Of a stretch of DNA of 5,478 nt, positions 5,424 through 5,478 are shown piece after piece (position 1 is the first letter of the stretch; the number at the start of each line of letters is the position of its first letter). Below the pieces are notes generated by a model. That model did no database searches and was not told where the DNA came from. It saw only the letters and a program-made list of their open reading frames with translations. Made by a program: the position numbers and the translations under genes. The stretch is from NCBI GenBank assembly GCA_029932015.1, contig JAOZQW010000167.1, positions 1 through 5,478 of the forward strand. Reading direction: 5' to 3'. This DNA comes from Candidatus Fermentibacteraceae bacterium (GTDB lineage Bacteria; Fermentibacterota; Fermentibacteria; Fermentibacterales; JCC-6).

Positions 5424-5478
5424 TGGTAGCGGCGGAGGGACTTGAACCCCCGACCCGCGGATTATGATTCCGCTGCTC
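5424..5478 (-). tRNA. tRNA with CAU anticodon, probably elongator tRNA-Met (5' part off the window)
   Basis: Visible from the 3' half of the D stem (GAGC, 5478-5475) to the 3' end. The anticodon stem GCGGA/TCCGC (5473-5469 and 5461-5457) encloses the 7-base loop ATCATAA with anticodon CAT at 5466-5464. A 5-base variable region GGGTC follows. The T arm is GGGGG-TTCAAGT-CCCTC, with one G-U pair. The acceptor 3' strand is CGCCGCT, then discriminator A and an encoded CCA (5426-5424). A CAU anticodon fits initiator Met, elongator Met or the lysidine-modified tRNA-Ile2. The acceptor predicts a normal A1-U72 pair if the missing strand complements it, and the anticodon stem lacks the three consecutive G-C pairs (GGG/CCC) typical of initiators, so initiator is unlikely. 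The acceptor predicts G4-C69 and G5-C68 rather than the C4-G69 and C5-G68 favoured by E. coli TilS, so elongator Met is preferred over Ile2. Confidence 0.9.

Noticed and set aside
5240..5467. A 75-codon plus-strand frame ending in VAAEGLEPPTRGL
   Set aside because: This tail is the well-known false translation of the antisense strand of a tRNA T-arm and anticodon region, not a real protein.
1..5478. CRISPR array, insertion sequence, integrase or toxin-antitoxin genes
   Set aside because: I found no regularly spaced repeats, terminal inverted repeats with a transposase, or small gene pairs; nearly all of the window is accounted for by five genes and a tRNA.

Overview
The window reads as ordinary bacterial chromosome from a non-enteric, mid-to-high GC bacterium that uses AGA/AGG (Arg) and ATA (Ile) codons freely. 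No lineage can be fixed from the sequence. An uncultivated Gram-negative-type phylum is possible, but that is a guess. I see no insertion sequence, CRISPR array, phage gene or other sign of recent transfer.

Layout. (1) Positions 1-2791 on the minus strand hold a tight three-gene operon read leftwards: tilS (tRNA-Ile lysidine synthetase), hpt (hypoxanthine phosphoribosyltransferase) and ftsH (membrane AAA+ protease). The genes are separated by 4 and 1 bases. FtsH runs off the left edge just before its expected zinc-binding motif. This gene order is widely conserved in bacteria. (2) Positions 2792-2886 are a 95-base divergent intergenic region with small direct and inverted repeats. (3) Positions 2887-4752 on the plus strand encode a 621-residue fusion: an APC-superfamily permease of about 12 membrane segments, a charged linker, and a C-terminal PTS EIIA type-2 domain that keeps the AIPH phospho-histidine motif. 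(4) Positions 4759-5241 on the minus strand encode a small soluble all-helical TPR-like protein of unknown function, convergent with the permease and only 6 bases from it. (5) At the right edge, on the minus strand, is the 3' part of a CAU-anticodon tRNA, most likely elongator tRNA-Met. A 44-base, nearly perfect hairpin starts one base after its encoded CCA.

How the genes relate. The operon combines a translation-fidelity enzyme, a purine-salvage enzyme and membrane proteolysis; co-occurrence is conserved but the reason is not visible here. The permease-EIIA fusion suggests a transporter whose activity may respond to PTS phosphorylation, although no other PTS gene is in the window. The items most worth a second look are this fusion, the hairpin abutting the tRNA, and the repeats in the divergent promoter region.
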